From assembly GCA_963759735.1 (NCBI GenBank), contig CAVXAF010000007.1:124001-188000 (forward strand): a stretch of 64,000 nt of DNA, given 5' to 3'. The DNA is from Hyphomicrobium_A sp963759735. GTDB lineage: Bacteria > Pseudomonadota > Alphaproteobacteria > Rhizobiales > Hyphomicrobiaceae. Shown here piece by piece: positions 1-7,842 of this stretch. The stretch's first letter is position 1. The number at the start of each line of letters is the position of its first letter. The notes beneath the pieces were generated by a model. It had not been told where the DNA came from and searched no databases. It worked only from the letters and a program-made list of their open reading frames with translations. A program made the position numbers and the translations under genes.

Positions 1-38
1 AGGAAAACGCGCTCACCGTCGCCAATCTCGACGTCTAG
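1..38 (+). CDS. Possible C-terminal end of a gene cut by the left edge
   Basis: Reading from base 3, one frame gives ENALTVANLDV followed by a TAG stop at 36-38. This could be the tail of a gene that begins outside the window. Only eleven codons are visible, so no function can be given, and chance is a real alternative. Confidence 0.25.
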   Translation, partial: ENALTVANLDV

Positions 39-147
39 GCGCTAGCGATTGCTCATCGCAGTCGCGCCTTGCTGCACACCAATTCCTGTCATCCCGGCGC
101 GACCAGAGCGAGGATGACCGTGCGCGGACTGCCCGCTAAGGTGGCGC

Positions 148-330
148 ATGAAACCGCTACCGCCGTTGCCTCCGCTCGAACCGCTGCCTCCGCTCAATCA
201 GCGGCGCGGACGGCGCCTGTTGAGTTGGGCGACCGTCATCGCGCTTGTCGGAGCGCTGGCCGCAGGCATTTTCCACGCGCTCGGTGCCAAGCTGTTCGAG
301 CGCGCCTGGACTTTTTTAAATCTGCCGTGA
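148..330 (+). CDS. Small proline-rich single-pass membrane protein, unknown function
   Basis: A 60-residue protein. Its first 17 residues are a proline/leucine repeat (PLPPLPPLEPLPPL), followed by an RRGRR basic patch and one hydrophobic segment at about residues 26-46. The ATG is preceded by AAGG six bases upstream, a good ribosome site. The basic patch before the helix suggests the N-terminus stays in the cytoplasm. It converges on the USP-like gene. I recognise no family. The membrane segment and ribosome site favour a real gene, but its size leaves doubt. Confidence 0.5.
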   Translation: MKPLPPLPPLEPLPPLNQRRGRRLLSWATVIALVGALAAGIFHALGAKLFERAWTFLNLP

Positions 331-341
331 GAGCGAGGAAA

Positions 342-1214
342 CTAGCGCACCAGCAGCAGCGGGCACTCGAGCGCCTGCGTGAGCGGGCGCAAACTGGCGC
401 CGGGAGCAATGAGTCGGCCGCCGTACTGGGCGAGTGCAAAGCCCGGCTTGTGGCGTTGCAGGACGGCGGCAAGCGGTGCGGGGTCCTCGTTGGCGGCGAG
501 CACGCTCTCGAAATCGGCGACATCGCCGTCGCCATCGGCGCACAACAGGCGCGCCTCGCCTTCCATCCAGGCAAGCTCGTCGCGCCGGTCTCCGACCAGG
601 GTCAGCTTGACCTCGCCGCCGGTGATGGTGGACAGCCGCTGCGCCGCCTTGAGCATCGGCCCCAGCCGCTCGAACTCCTCGACCACCGCCACGACCGGGC
701 CGCTGGTGCGTCGCGCGAGGGGCCCGGCAATCACTGCGCCGGTCGTGTCGCGTACGCGATCGAACAACTCGGCAAGGCGCGCCTCATCACCGGGAGCCAG
801 CGGCTCGCCGACGACAACGAGGTTCCACGGACCGTTTTCGGCGCAGGCGCGAGACAAGGCGCGCAGCGGCTCATCGCGCACCACGCGGGCGTGGCACGGC
901 ACCGACGCGGCGAGGCCCGCCTCCGCTACTTGCCGGTGGAGGGCCGCGGCGGCAAAGCGCATCTCGCGTTCGAGCGTTTCGGCCGGTAAGGGGCGCCAAC
1001 CGCCTCCCACCTCGCCGATGGCGCGGGCGAACGGGAAATCAGCAAGATCGAAAAGCTGCTTGTCCTCGATGTAGAGGCTCTCGACCTCGGCCTGGAAGGC
1101 CTGGGCCAGGAGCATCGCCGCCTCGATGGCGAAGCGGCTGGCCGCTGACGAGCCGCCGAGCCAAAGCAAGACGCGGCCGCTGCGTTCCCCCGCGGCGGCG
1201 ACGTGGGCGATCAT
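342..1214 (-). CDS. USP-like cytoplasmic protein, function unknown
   Basis: A 290-residue soluble protein. The N-terminus (RVLLWLGGSSAASRFAIEAA, then a helix and VESLYIED) resembles the nucleotide-binding alpha/beta fold of universal stress proteins, and a second half (GPVVAVVEEFERLGPMLKAA) looks like a degenerate repeat of that fold. The classical USP ATP-binding G-2x-G-9x-G(S/T) motif is not clear. Its ATG overlaps the stop of the upstream AAA+ gene by four bases (ATGA), so the two are translationally coupled and probably work together. A stress or regulatory role is inference only. Confidence 0.7.
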   Translation of the reverse strand: MIAHVAAAGERSGRVLLWLGGSSAASRFAIEAAMLLAQAFQAEVESLYIEDKQLFDLADFPFARAIGEVGGGWRPLPAETLEREMRFAAAALHRQVAEAGLAASVPCHARVVRDEPLRALSRACAENGPWNLVVVGEPLAPGDEARLAELFDRVRDTTGAVIAGPLARRTSGPVVAVVEEFERLGPMLKAAQRLSTITGGEVKLTLVGDRRDELAWMEGEARLLCADGDGDVADFESVLAANEDPAPLAAVLQRHKPGFALAQYGGRLIAPGASLRPLTQALECPLLLVR

Positions 1215-2992
1215 GGGCTCGCCTCCGGCGCTTCCCTGCCGGGCACGGTGCGGCGACGCTGGCGCAGCGCCTGCTCGACATCCTCAGCGGAGGCGACATC
1301 GTGGTCTTCTTTGCCGGCCCAATGGTCGGCTTCGCGGCACACGTCGATCATGTCGGCGACGGTGAACGACAGTTTGCCGTTGCCCCCGGCACGCCGGGCA
1401 GCTTCGTCGATGAGACGGGCGACGCCTCCGGCATCGAAGGGGCGCAGCGTGTGCTGTTCGATGATGCCGGCGATGAGCGCGGCGATACCCTCGACCGTCT
1501 CTTTCGTGCGCGGCACCGCGTCCTCGAACACCGCCTCGACCTTGAACATGCGGCGCAGCTGCGGATGGGCGGCGGCGAGACGGCGCAGCGACTCGGCCGT
1601 AGCGAAGACGACAAGCTTGACGTTGAGCGGGATCGGCTCGAGGTCGGGGACCTCATCGCCGACGGCGCCCACCGGGCTCGCCGGCGGGTCGAAACGAATT
1701 TCGTCGGCTTCGAGCGCGCGCCGCAGCGCTTCCGGCGCGCCGGGACTGTCGAGCAGCGCATCGGCGTAGAGCAGAAGATAGCCGCCGTTGGCGCGGTGCA
1801 CGGCGCCGGGCTTGACGCGGACGACGTGGCTCTGTGCGTCGCCGTCCGTCGCCTGCTCGACGCGTCCGAAGAGGTTGGCGTAAGTGGGGTTCGGTTCCTG
1901 GGCGATCGGCGCGCCGCCGGACGCCGAGGACGACGCCATCACATGCACGGCGTAGCGGGCAAAGCGCGGGTGGCTTGCCGACGCGCGCGTCAGCTTGTTA
2001 GCCGCTGCCTCGGAGCCGGCGATGAACAGCCCAGCGTTGCGCACCAGATCGCGCGCTGCCGCCTTGAGGTAGCTCTCGACTCCGGACACCTCGGCGAATT
2101 CCGCCTTGATATCTTCCAGCGCAGCGCGCACGTGGCGGCCGGCAACCTGCTCGTTGAGGGCGATGAGGCGCGCGCGCCGTTCCTTCTCGGCATCGGGTCG
2201 CTCGGCGAGGATTGCCTCGATCTCGGCTTCGAGGGCCGCGATCTTGGTTTCTACCTCGCGGCGCAGGGCTTCGGGGACCGAGTTGAATACGTCTGTCTTG
2301 ACCACCTTGCCTTCCAGCAGCGGCGCAACGGCGATGCCGGCCGGCGTGCGCAACAGCGCGATGTTCTGCGACTCGGCCTCGCGGCGCAGGGCTTCCAGGG
2401 CGTCCTCGCGGCTGAAGCGGAATTCCTCCTCGATGGTGCGACGCTTGAGGTCGTAGTCGTCGGCGGCGAAGGCGGCCGGCAGCGCGTCGGAAAGTTGATC
2501 GATGGCCAGCGCCATCTTCTCGGCGAACGGCTTGGCCTTGCCGGCCGGCAGCTTTAGGGCTCGAAAGCCGCCGGTCGGATCGAACGAGCTGACGTAGATC
2601 CAATCGGGAGGCCGCTCGGACTTGGCGGCTATTTCCTGGAGTATCGTGCGCGTTGCGGTGCGTCGGCCCGATCCCTCGCGACCGACGACCAGGATGTGAT
2701 AGCCCGAGCCCTTGATGCCGGCGCCCAAAGTGATCTGTTCGAGCGCCTTGGCCTGGCCGATGGGGCCGGTTGCGGGCTTGAGATCGGAGGTCGTCTTGAA
2801 GCCAAGGCCGGCTGCGTCGGTCAGCCCGGCGGCATTGGTATGCTCGCCGAGCGGCAATGCCGGATCGAGCGCGGCAGCCGGCGCCGCGTCGGCGGGCGCC
2901 GGCGTGGGTGCCTCAGCCGCCGATTCAGTCTTCGGCTCGACTGCTTCAGCGGCAGCCTTGCTCTTGTCTACCTTGGAGCGTTTGAAGAACAT
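1211..2992 (-). CDS. Lon-family AAA+ ATPase (AAA_32 type) without a peptidase domain
   Basis: A 593-residue protein. After an Ala/Pro/Glu-rich linker (about residues 10-60) comes a P-loop, GREGSGRRT, with Arg where Lys is usual. A long helical insertion follows, rich in Glu and Arg, and then the block NPTYANLFGR, the HRANGGYLLL signature and a sensor region typical of LonB/YcbZ-like proteases. The chain ends (ALRQRRRTVPG) just where the Ser-Lys Lon peptidase domain normally begins, and no remnant follows because the USP-like gene starts there. The start at 2992 gives MFFKRSK; a longer reading exists but adds unlikely sequence. An ATP-driven unfoldase or chaperone role is plausible but unproven. 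Confidence 0.75.
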   Translation of the reverse strand: MFFKRSKVDKSKAAAEAVEPKTESAAEAPTPAPADAAPAAALDPALPLGEHTNAAGLTDAAGLGFKTTSDLKPATGPIGQAKALEQITLGAGIKGSGYHILVVGREGSGRRTATRTILQEIAAKSERPPDWIYVSSFDPTGGFRALKLPAGKAKPFAEKMALAIDQLSDALPAAFAADDYDLKRRTIEEEFRFSREDALEALRREAESQNIALLRTPAGIAVAPLLEGKVVKTDVFNSVPEALRREVETKIAALEAEIEAILAERPDAEKERRARLIALNEQVAGRHVRAALEDIKAEFAEVSGVESYLKAAARDLVRNAGLFIAGSEAAANKLTRASASHPRFARYAVHVMASSSASGGAPIAQEPNPTYANLFGRVEQATDGDAQSHVVRVKPGAVHRANGGYLLLYADALLDSPGAPEALRRALEADEIRFDPPASPVGAVGDEVPDLEPIPLNVKLVVFATAESLRRLAAAHPQLRRMFKVEAVFEDAVPRTKETVEGIAALIAGIIEQHTLRPFDAGGVARLIDEAARRAGGNGKLSFTVADMIDVCREADHWAGKEDHDVASAEDVEQALRQRRRTVPGREAPEASP

Positions 2993-3150
2993 GTGGTCAG
3001 GCGCTCGTCCCTCGGTGAGTTGCCCGCGACACCTAAGAGCAGATTCGCGCGTTGCGGCCAGCTCAAGTCGCAGTCCGGGCGAATGCAAATCGCCGACCGA
3101 CCCGCCCCCTCGTGCGTCGCCGGCCAATCACATCGGCGCATGGTGGTTAA

Positions 3151-3735
3151 ATGACGGCAGCACAGGATAAAGCCGGTGAAACGGGCATCGATATGGCAGC
3201 ACCCGACGGTGGTGTGGCCAATTCGTCCACGCGCGAGGTGACCGATGCGGCGCCGAGCGCGGCGCCCGAGGCCACGTGCAGCGGGGCGGCGAGCGCAGTC
3301 GGCCGCGATGCCGTGACGCGCGAGGTGTGCCGTGGAGTGGGACGACTGCTGCGCGCGCTGTCTTTCGCCATCATCAACGAACTGCCGCTGCCCAATGGAC
3401 GGCGCGCCGACGTTGTTGGGCTATCGCCGGCCGGCGACATCTGGATCGTCGAGGTGAAGTCGTGTCTGGAGGATCTGCGCGTCGATGCCAAGTGGCCGGA
3501 GTATCGAGACTTTTGCGATGCGCTGTTCTTCGCGGTGGCGCCTGACTTCCCGCGCGACGTGCTCCCGGTCGATACCGGCCTCATCCTCGCCGATCGCTAC
3601 GGCGGGGAGATCATCCGTGAGGCGCCGGTGGCGCGGCTCCCCGCCGCGCGCCGCAAGGCCATGACGCTGCGCTTTGCGCGCAGCGCCGCCTTCAGCCTGC
3701 AGGTGCTGGGGGATCCCGGCCTCGAGAACTCGTGA
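3151..3735 (+). CDS. mmcB: MmcB family DNA repair protein
   Basis: A 194-residue protein. The first 50 residues are low-complexity; the conserved core begins at TREVCRGVGRLLRAL. The core has a nuclease-like pattern, RADVVGL then WIVEVKSCLEDLRVDAKWPEY, resembling the D...ExK signature of PD-(D/E)xK folds. The family is alphaproteobacterial and was linked to mitomycin C resistance in Caulobacter. I found no clear alphaproteobacterial LexA box (GTTC-N7-GTTC) in the short upstream gap, so SOS control is not shown here. The start is the ATG at 3151, and the gene converges on regA. Confidence 0.85.
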   Translation: MTAAQDKAGETGIDMAAPDGGVANSSTREVTDAAPSAAPEATCSGAASAVGRDAVTREVCRGVGRLLRALSFAIINELPLPNGRRADVVGLSPAGDIWIVEVKSCLEDLRVDAKWPEYRDFCDALFFAVAPDFPRDVLPVDTGLILADRYGGEIIREAPVARLPAARRKAMTLRFARSAAFSLQVLGDPGLENS

Positions 3736-3736
3736 G

Positions 3737-4306
3737 CTACTTCGGCGCCCGCTTGGCGAGGATGCGCTGCAGCGTGCGGCGATGCATGTTGAGACGGCGC
3801 GCCGTCTCCGACACGTTGCGATTGCACAGCTCGTACACGCGCTGGATGTGCTCCCAACGGACGCGGTCGGCCGACATCGGGTTCTCCGGCGGCGGCGCTT
3901 TGTCGTCGGACGGTGCCAGCAGAGCGTCGGTGACGTCGTCGGCATCGGCGGGTTTGGCGAGGTAGTCGACGGCGCCGAGCTTCACGGCCGTCACGGCAGT
4001 GGCGATATTGCCGTAGCCGGTCAACACGATAGCGCGTGCGTCGGGACGCGCGCGGGCCAGCTCGGCGATGACGTCGAGGCCGTTGCCGTCCTCAAGGCGC
4101 ATGTCGACGACGGCAAATGCCGGCGCGCGCTCGCGGATGAGGTCGATGCCTTCGGCGACCGAATGGGCGCCGCGCACTTCAAAGCCGCGCAGTTCCATCG
4201 CGCGTACGAGCCGCTGCGCAAAGGCGCGGTCGTCGTCGACGACGATGAGTGAACGATCTTCGGGCAGCTCGTCCTGACGGAAGGAAAGATCTTCTGGCTC
4301 GTTCAT
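3737..4306 (-). CDS. regA: RegA/ActR-type response regulator of global redox control
   Basis: A 189-residue response regulator. The receiver domain (residues about 18-130) has the acidic pair in VVDDDRAF, the phosphoacceptor Asp in VVDMRLEDGNG, the switch Thr in VLTGYG and the Lys in LAKPAD. A Fis-type helix-turn-helix ends the chain (NVSETARRLNMHRRTLQRIL), identical in layout to RegA/PrrA/ActR. The start at 4306 is chosen because GGAGG lies just upstream; an ATG 16 codons earlier lacks one. It lies downstream of regB on the same strand with a 245-base gap. Targets in relatives include respiration and electron-transport genes. Confidence 0.92.
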   Translation of the reverse strand: MNEPEDLSFRQDELPEDRSLIVVDDDRAFAQRLVRAMELRGFEVRGAHSVAEGIDLIRERAPAFAVVDMRLEDGNGLDVIAELARARPDARAIVLTGYGNIATAVTAVKLGAVDYLAKPADADDVTDALLAPSDDKAPPPENPMSADRVRWEHIQRVYELCNRNVSETARRLNMHRRTLQRILAKRAPK

Positions 4307-4429
4307 TGTTCCTCCGGCCAAACCGGACTCGGCAGCCGCGTGTTTCGCCTCCACGAACGCCTCCTACTCAACACAAGGGTTGCTATCTGGGTGTCGGCAT
4401 GGCGACGTTTGCCGACCCGCGGGGGGCCT

Positions 4430-4442
4430 CATACCGGGTATG
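4430..4442. promoter_or_regulatory. Perfect 13-base palindrome in the regB-regA gap
   Basis: CATACC-G-GGTATG is a perfect inverted repeat about 125 bases upstream of the regA start. It lies in a gap with no coding signal, so it could be an operator for regA. No match to a named factor is claimed. Confidence 0.3.
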
Positions 4443-4551
4443 CCCGATAAGGTTGCACCTTGTCGCAGGTCTGTCAGCCTGAAGATAGCCTTTTTGTCAA
4501 CGCGGAATTAGCTCGACCGCCGATTCTGGAGCACCTGGGTAGGATAGTTGA

Positions 4552-5911
4552 CTACGCGGTGAGTATAAAGGCGCGTGGCCAGGTGACGGTGACGATGGCT
4601 CCCGAGCGTCCGCCGGTGCGGTTGGCGAGCCCTACGGATGCGCCAGACCGCTCCAGCAGGGTCTTGGCGATGAAGAACCCCAGCCCGAGACCGGTCGAAG
4701 TCCTCATCCAATATGCCATCCGGCGTTTCGGCCGGGCGCGTCGTGACGTACGGCTCGCCGATGTTGTCCATCACCTCGGCGCGAAAACCGGGGCCGTCGT
4801 CGGCGATGGTGACGACGAGGCCGCCGGAACTCCACTGCGCCGACACCTCGACCCGCGAGGCCGCGAACTCTGTGGCGTTCTCGATGATGTTGCCGAGCCC
4901 GTAGATGACGCCCGGGCGCCGTTCGACCTCGGCCTGGCGGCGGCCGGGCGTGGTGGTCTCGTTGGCCGGCGCGGCAAGGATATCGATGGTGATCTTGTCG
5001 GAGAAATAGGGCTCGGCCGCCTCTTCCAGCATGTCGCGGATGCTGACGCGGGCGTGCATGGGATCTTCTTCGCTGGGGTGGCGGGTCAGCTTCTGCAGTA
5101 TCTCGCGGCAGCGCAGCGCCTGCTGCTTGAGGAGAGCGATGTCCTCGGCGAGCGGGTCGTCCGCCTTGATGGTGTGTTCCAGTTCCTTGGTGACCAACAC
5201 GATGGTGGACAGCGGCGTGCCGAGCTCGTGCGCGGCAGCGGCGGCAAGACCGTCGAGCGCATGCAGCTTCTGCTCGCGTGCCAGCACGACATCGGTGGCG
5301 GTGAGTGCCGCCGACATCTGCCGGGACTCCTTCGTCAGCCGCCACGCGTAGAGACCGATGAAGGTCGTCGACACGCACAGGGCGGCGAACGAGCCGAGCT
5401 TGTAGATCACCGGCAGCTCCAACTCGACGCCGGGATACCACGGCAGCGGCTCGTGCACGACGACGAGACCGGCGGCGGCTGCGAGCGCGACGAGGCCGAG
5501 GGCGATGGTGTTGCGCAGCGGCAAGGTTGCCGCCGACACTGTCACCGGCGCCACCATGAGCATGGTGAAGGGGTTGTCCATGCCGCCGGTGAGGAACAGC
5601 AGCGCGGCGAGCTGCAGGATGTCGTAGATGAGCAGTCCCGTGGCGTACTGAACGCTGAGGCGGTGGCGAGAGGGATACCAGACGGCGAGGAACACGTTGA
5701 GCCACGCCGACAGCGCGATCACCGTCAGGCACGCCCCGATGGGGACGTAAAAGCCCAGCCCGAATGATACGAGCGAGATGGCGGCGAGCTGGCCCAGGAC
5801 TGCGATCCAGCGCAGCCTGACGATGGTGTGCAGGCGCAGCCGGCTGTTCGCCGGGTCGGCGAGCAGGCGCTGGTTGTTTTTCTTCGTGGTGAAGGAGAAC
5901 TTCTGCAACAA
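4552..5911 (-). CDS. regB: RegB/PrrB-type redox sensor histidine kinase, frame broken near 4693
   Basis: The N-terminal half carries about six membrane segments and the GGMDNPF loop, matching the quinone-binding GGxxNPF of RegB. The H-box is AAAAHELGTPLSTIVLV, and the conserved redox cysteine occurs in ALRCREIL. The N-box (GLGNIIENATEFA) and G1 (IADDGPGF) are present. Near 4693 the frame breaks: the G2 motif GLGLGFFIAKTLLERSGA and the normal tail continue in another frame to a TAG at 4552. Read as given, the protein has a nonsense tail ending at 4508. A one-base error is likelier than true loss, since all downstream motifs are intact. Confidence 0.88.
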
Positions 5912-6233
5912 AACGCGGGATCCTTAAGGTGGGGCGCCACGGCGAGCATAGCACGTGGACGGGAGACGAAAACGAACGCCCGCATGACGCACCAACTATA
6001 TGAGATCGCGGTTTGCGCCAGGTGCTTCATCGAGCCCATGTGGTACGAACGGAATAGCTCGTGGTGAAGGAGTTGCGGCACGCAAGGCTCGCCGCCGAAT
6101 GGGCGTGCAGGGTTTCTCGCCAGCCAGACCGGTGGCCTATAACGATGCGCGAAGCGACAAGGCGCTGCGCGCGCCCAGTTGCGCCACGCCCGTTAACGGC
6201 TTAATGGCGCGGGTACACAAGGAAAACGGCGGC
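5912..6233. other. Divergent regB/SCO intergenic region
   Basis: About 320 bases between the divergent regB and SCO genes. It should hold both promoters. I see no convincing -35/-10 pair. A GCGCCA...TGGCGC inverted repeat with an 18-base spacer (6181-6210) lies just before the SCO gene. No coding signal or RNA gene was recognised. Confidence 0.4.
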
Positions 6234-6842
6234 ATGCGCGCGAAGCTAATACTCAGTGTCATCGGTGGTGTGCTTCTGGGAGGCGTGGCCGCAGTCGCCG
6301 TGTTTCCGGAGGTGCGGCAAAAGCTTTTTGCCCCGCCCGGTCCGCAGACGAGCGGTCAGGCCCTCATCGGCGGGCCATTTGTGTTGAAGGATGCTACCGG
6401 CAAGCAAGTCACCGACAAGGACTTTCGCGGTCGCTATATGCTGATGTTCTTCGGCTTCACGAATTGCCCGGACATTTGTCCTGCCGGTATGCAGCTGATC
6501 GCGGCGGCGCTCGATAAGATCGGCAGCAAGGCCGACAAGGTGACGCCGATCTTCGTCAGCGTCGACCCCGCGCGCGACACGCCCGAGAAGATCGCCGCGT
6601 ACGTGAAAAACTTCGATGATCGCATTGTCGGTCTCACCGGCACGCCGGAAGAGATTGCCGCCATCGCCAAAGTGTATCGCGTGTACTACGAGAAGACGCC
6701 GAACGAGGCCGCGCCAACCGAGTACGGCATGAACCATACGTCGATCATTTACTTGATGGGGCCCGACGGCGGATACGTCACGCACTTCACGCCGATGACG
6801 GGTGTCGATGCGATGGCGACGAAGCTCGATAAATTGCTGTAA
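6234..6842 (+). CDS. SCO1/SenC/PrrC family copper chaperone
   Basis: A 202-residue membrane-anchored thioredoxin-fold protein with one N-terminal hydrophobic segment (residues about 4-24) and the fold in the periplasm. The copper site is visible as C78-x3-C82 in TNCPDICP, with the distal His at about 168 in GMNHTSI. SCO proteins deliver copper to, or reduce cysteines of, the CuA centre of cytochrome oxidase. The ATG at 6234 has AAGGA upstream; an ATG at 6204 is possible. Its place beside regB fits the known reg/senC clusters of alphaproteobacteria. Confidence 0.93.
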   Translation: MRAKLILSVIGGVLLGGVAAVAVFPEVRQKLFAPPGPQTSGQALIGGPFVLKDATGKQVTDKDFRGRYMLMFFGFTNCPDICPAGMQLIAAALDKIGSKADKVTPIFVSVDPARDTPEKIAAYVKNFDDRIVGLTGTPEEIAAIAKVYRVYYEKTPNEAAPTEYGMNHTSIIYLMGPDGGYVTHFTPMTGVDAMATKLDKLL

Positions 6843-6986
6843 CAGCATGTGAGCGGCGCGCGGCGATGGGGCCACAGTGTTGCCTCATGATCGGCGCAAC
6901 TGGGCTTTGTCACTGGCGAAGCGTTAGAATTTCGATTAGGTCAGAAGACCTACAGGCTGAGCGATGTTGCGCTTTGGCTTCAGTAG

Positions 6987-7781
6987 GTGGTCCGACCGGA
7001 CGTCGTGTCGTTGCACGGGGGGAAGTCGGTGCGGAAGACCGTTCGGGGGAATGCATTGAAGCGTCCGCGCATCGAAGAGCTCGATTGCCCGGTTGAAGTG
7101 AGAAGACATCCTGGCGCGCGCCGTTTGACGCTGCGTGTCAGCCGCACCAGACGCGCGGTGATCGTCACGCTTCCGGTCCAATGCGATATCGGTGAAGCGG
7201 GATCCTTCCTAGATCGCAATATCGAATGGGTGCGTGAACGGCTCAACAGCCTGCCGCAGCCCGTGCCGTTCTCCAACGGCGTGCTGATGCCGCTGCGCGG
7301 CGAATTCCACAGCATCGCATTCACGGGCACGCGGGCGACCGGCGATGGAGTCGTGCGCGCACGCGTCACTACATCCTTGCCTGAGTTGCGCGTCGCGGGT
7401 CGCCTCGAGCATGCGCCGCGCCGTCTGCGCGACTGGCTCTTCGAGGAGGCGCGCCGCGATCTCGATGCGCGCGTGCTGGTGCATACGCGTTCGCTCGGCG
7501 TCAAAGCCAAGCGCATCGCCATTCGCGATCAGGCGACGCGCTGGGGGTCTTGCTCGACGACCGGCGTTTTGTCCTTCTCCTGGCGCCTCATCCTGGCCCC
7601 GCCGCGCATTCTCGACTATGTCGCGGGTCATGAGGTGGCGCATCTGGCGGAGATGAACCACGGATCGCGCTTCTGGGCGCACGTCGAACGGCTGGTGCCG
7701 ACGATGAAAGAAGATAAGCGCTGGCTGCAGGTCTATGGCATCGACCTGCACCGCTACGGGCCGTCCGAGCGCCCCGACTGA
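6987..7781 (+). CDS. YgjP-like (DUF45) zinc metalloprotease family protein
   Basis: A cytoplasmic protein of up to 264 residues. The C-terminal half has the DUF45/M48-like signature: IRDQATRWGSCSTTG, then a zinc-binding HEVAHLAEMNHG motif and FWAHVERL. The N-terminal half is the variable beta-rich part of this family. The start is uncertain: GTG at 6987 is the longest, while GTG or TTG codons near 7041-7056 would remove a poorly conserved leader. The substrate is not known for most members. It stands alone, converging on the PBP1a gene. Confidence 0.82.
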   Translation: MVRPDVVSLHGGKSVRKTVRGNALKRPRIEELDCPVEVRRHPGARRLTLRVSRTRRAVIVTLPVQCDIGEAGSFLDRNIEWVRERLNSLPQPVPFSNGVLMPLRGEFHSIAFTGTRATGDGVVRARVTTSLPELRVAGRLEHAPRRLRDWLFEEARRDLDARVLVHTRSLGVKAKRIAIRDQATRWGSCSTTGVLSFSWRLILAPPRILDYVAGHEVAHLAEMNHGSRFWAHVERLVPTMKEDKRWLQVYGIDLHRYGPSERPD

Positions 7782-7842
7782 GCCCGCGGCAGCCTGCCGT
7801 CGCCAGAACTCACACGTATGCGATGGGCAGGCCGAGGAGCTT

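Noticed and set aside
1301..2557. A 418-codon open frame antisense to the Lon-type ATPase
   Set aside because: The minus-strand gene has family motifs throughout; the plus-strand translation shows none.
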